Source of the DNA: an uncultured Muribaculaceae bacterium
GTDB taxonomy: Bacteria; Bacteroidota; Bacteroidia; Bacteroidales; Muribaculaceae
Direction of reading: 5' to 3'
Assembly: GCA_910576935.1 (NCBI GenBank)
Contig: CAJTKG010000011.1
Coordinates: 11,149 to 75,148 of the forward strand
Length of the DNA stretch: 64,000 bases
Of this stretch, positions 63,929 through 64,000 are shown one piece after another (the stretch's first letter is position 1; each line of letters starts with the position of its first letter). The position numbers and the translations under genes were made by a program. The notes beneath the pieces are model-generated. The model was not told the DNA's origin. It worked only from the letters and a program-made list of their open reading frames with translations, and ran no database searches.

Positions 63929-64000
63929 GCCTCCCCAATGCGGTTAAGTTAAGATCTAACATACTCTTTTTCTGTTGATTCTGGTTCTGTTTCTGTCGCT

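Overview
The window looks like a chromosome segment of a Bacteroidales bacterium, probably close to Muribaculaceae. The reasons are the gene content (stand-alone PpdK, YbbR-YajC-NusB-CoaE cluster, LpxK-PunA-ThiL cluster, DUF4136, DUF5686-like and DUF4924-like families), Bacteroidota-type promoters (TTTG, 19-21 bp, TAnnTTTG) and weak Shine-Dalgarno sequences. The species assignment is inference.

Host left arm (1-41.1 kb). From the left: a cut agmatine deiminase, small conserved genes, the chaperone HtpG, the anaerobic ribonucleotide reductase pair nrdD-nrdG, an envelope pair (phosphoethanolamine transferase-like enzyme plus a surface-antigen barrel), the menaquinone genes menD-menB-menC-menE, a Crp/Fnr regulator, an MsrA-MsrB fusion, a tandem CreD-like pair, unrecognised secreted proteins, ppdK, rlmD, a CYTH protein and an outer-membrane carboxypeptidase-regulatory-like protein. 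Two house-keeping runs follow on the plus strand (sppA-lpxK-punA-thiL and nusB-yajC-ybbR-coaE), then a nitrilase, an acyltransferase, a small unknown gene and threonine synthase on the minus strand.

Prophage remnant (41.43-60.20 kb). It sits in the 3' end of a tRNA-Leu(TAG) gene between 31-bp identical repeats. It keeps a tyrosine integrase, a HicAB pair, two repressors of different type, a broken BRCT fragment, the 3' end of a tape-measure gene, tail hub, fibre and baseplate genes, a holin/M15 endolysin/spanin-like lysis set and a convergent tail-anchored gene. No terminase, portal, capsid, head-tail connector, tail tube, replication or recombination gene is present. The early leader region runs almost directly into the tape-measure 3' end near 46.8 kb, so the simplest reading is one large internal deletion. 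The immunity region is unusual: a second repressor plus a membrane coiled-coil gene lie between two perfect 63-bp copies of the early leader, as if a new immunity cassette took over the early promoter. A short antisense RNA unit with its own promoter and terminator lies inside the tail operon.

Host right arm (60.2-64 kb). After the tRNA-Leu comes a strong candidate for a structured RNA of about 250 nt (perfect promoter, several long-range helices, terminator), then a MATE transporter with an almost leaderless GTG start, a Dus enzyme, a DUF4924-like gene, and a block of short palindromes at the window edge. No CRISPR array, rRNA, complete insertion sequence or reverse transcriptase was seen.
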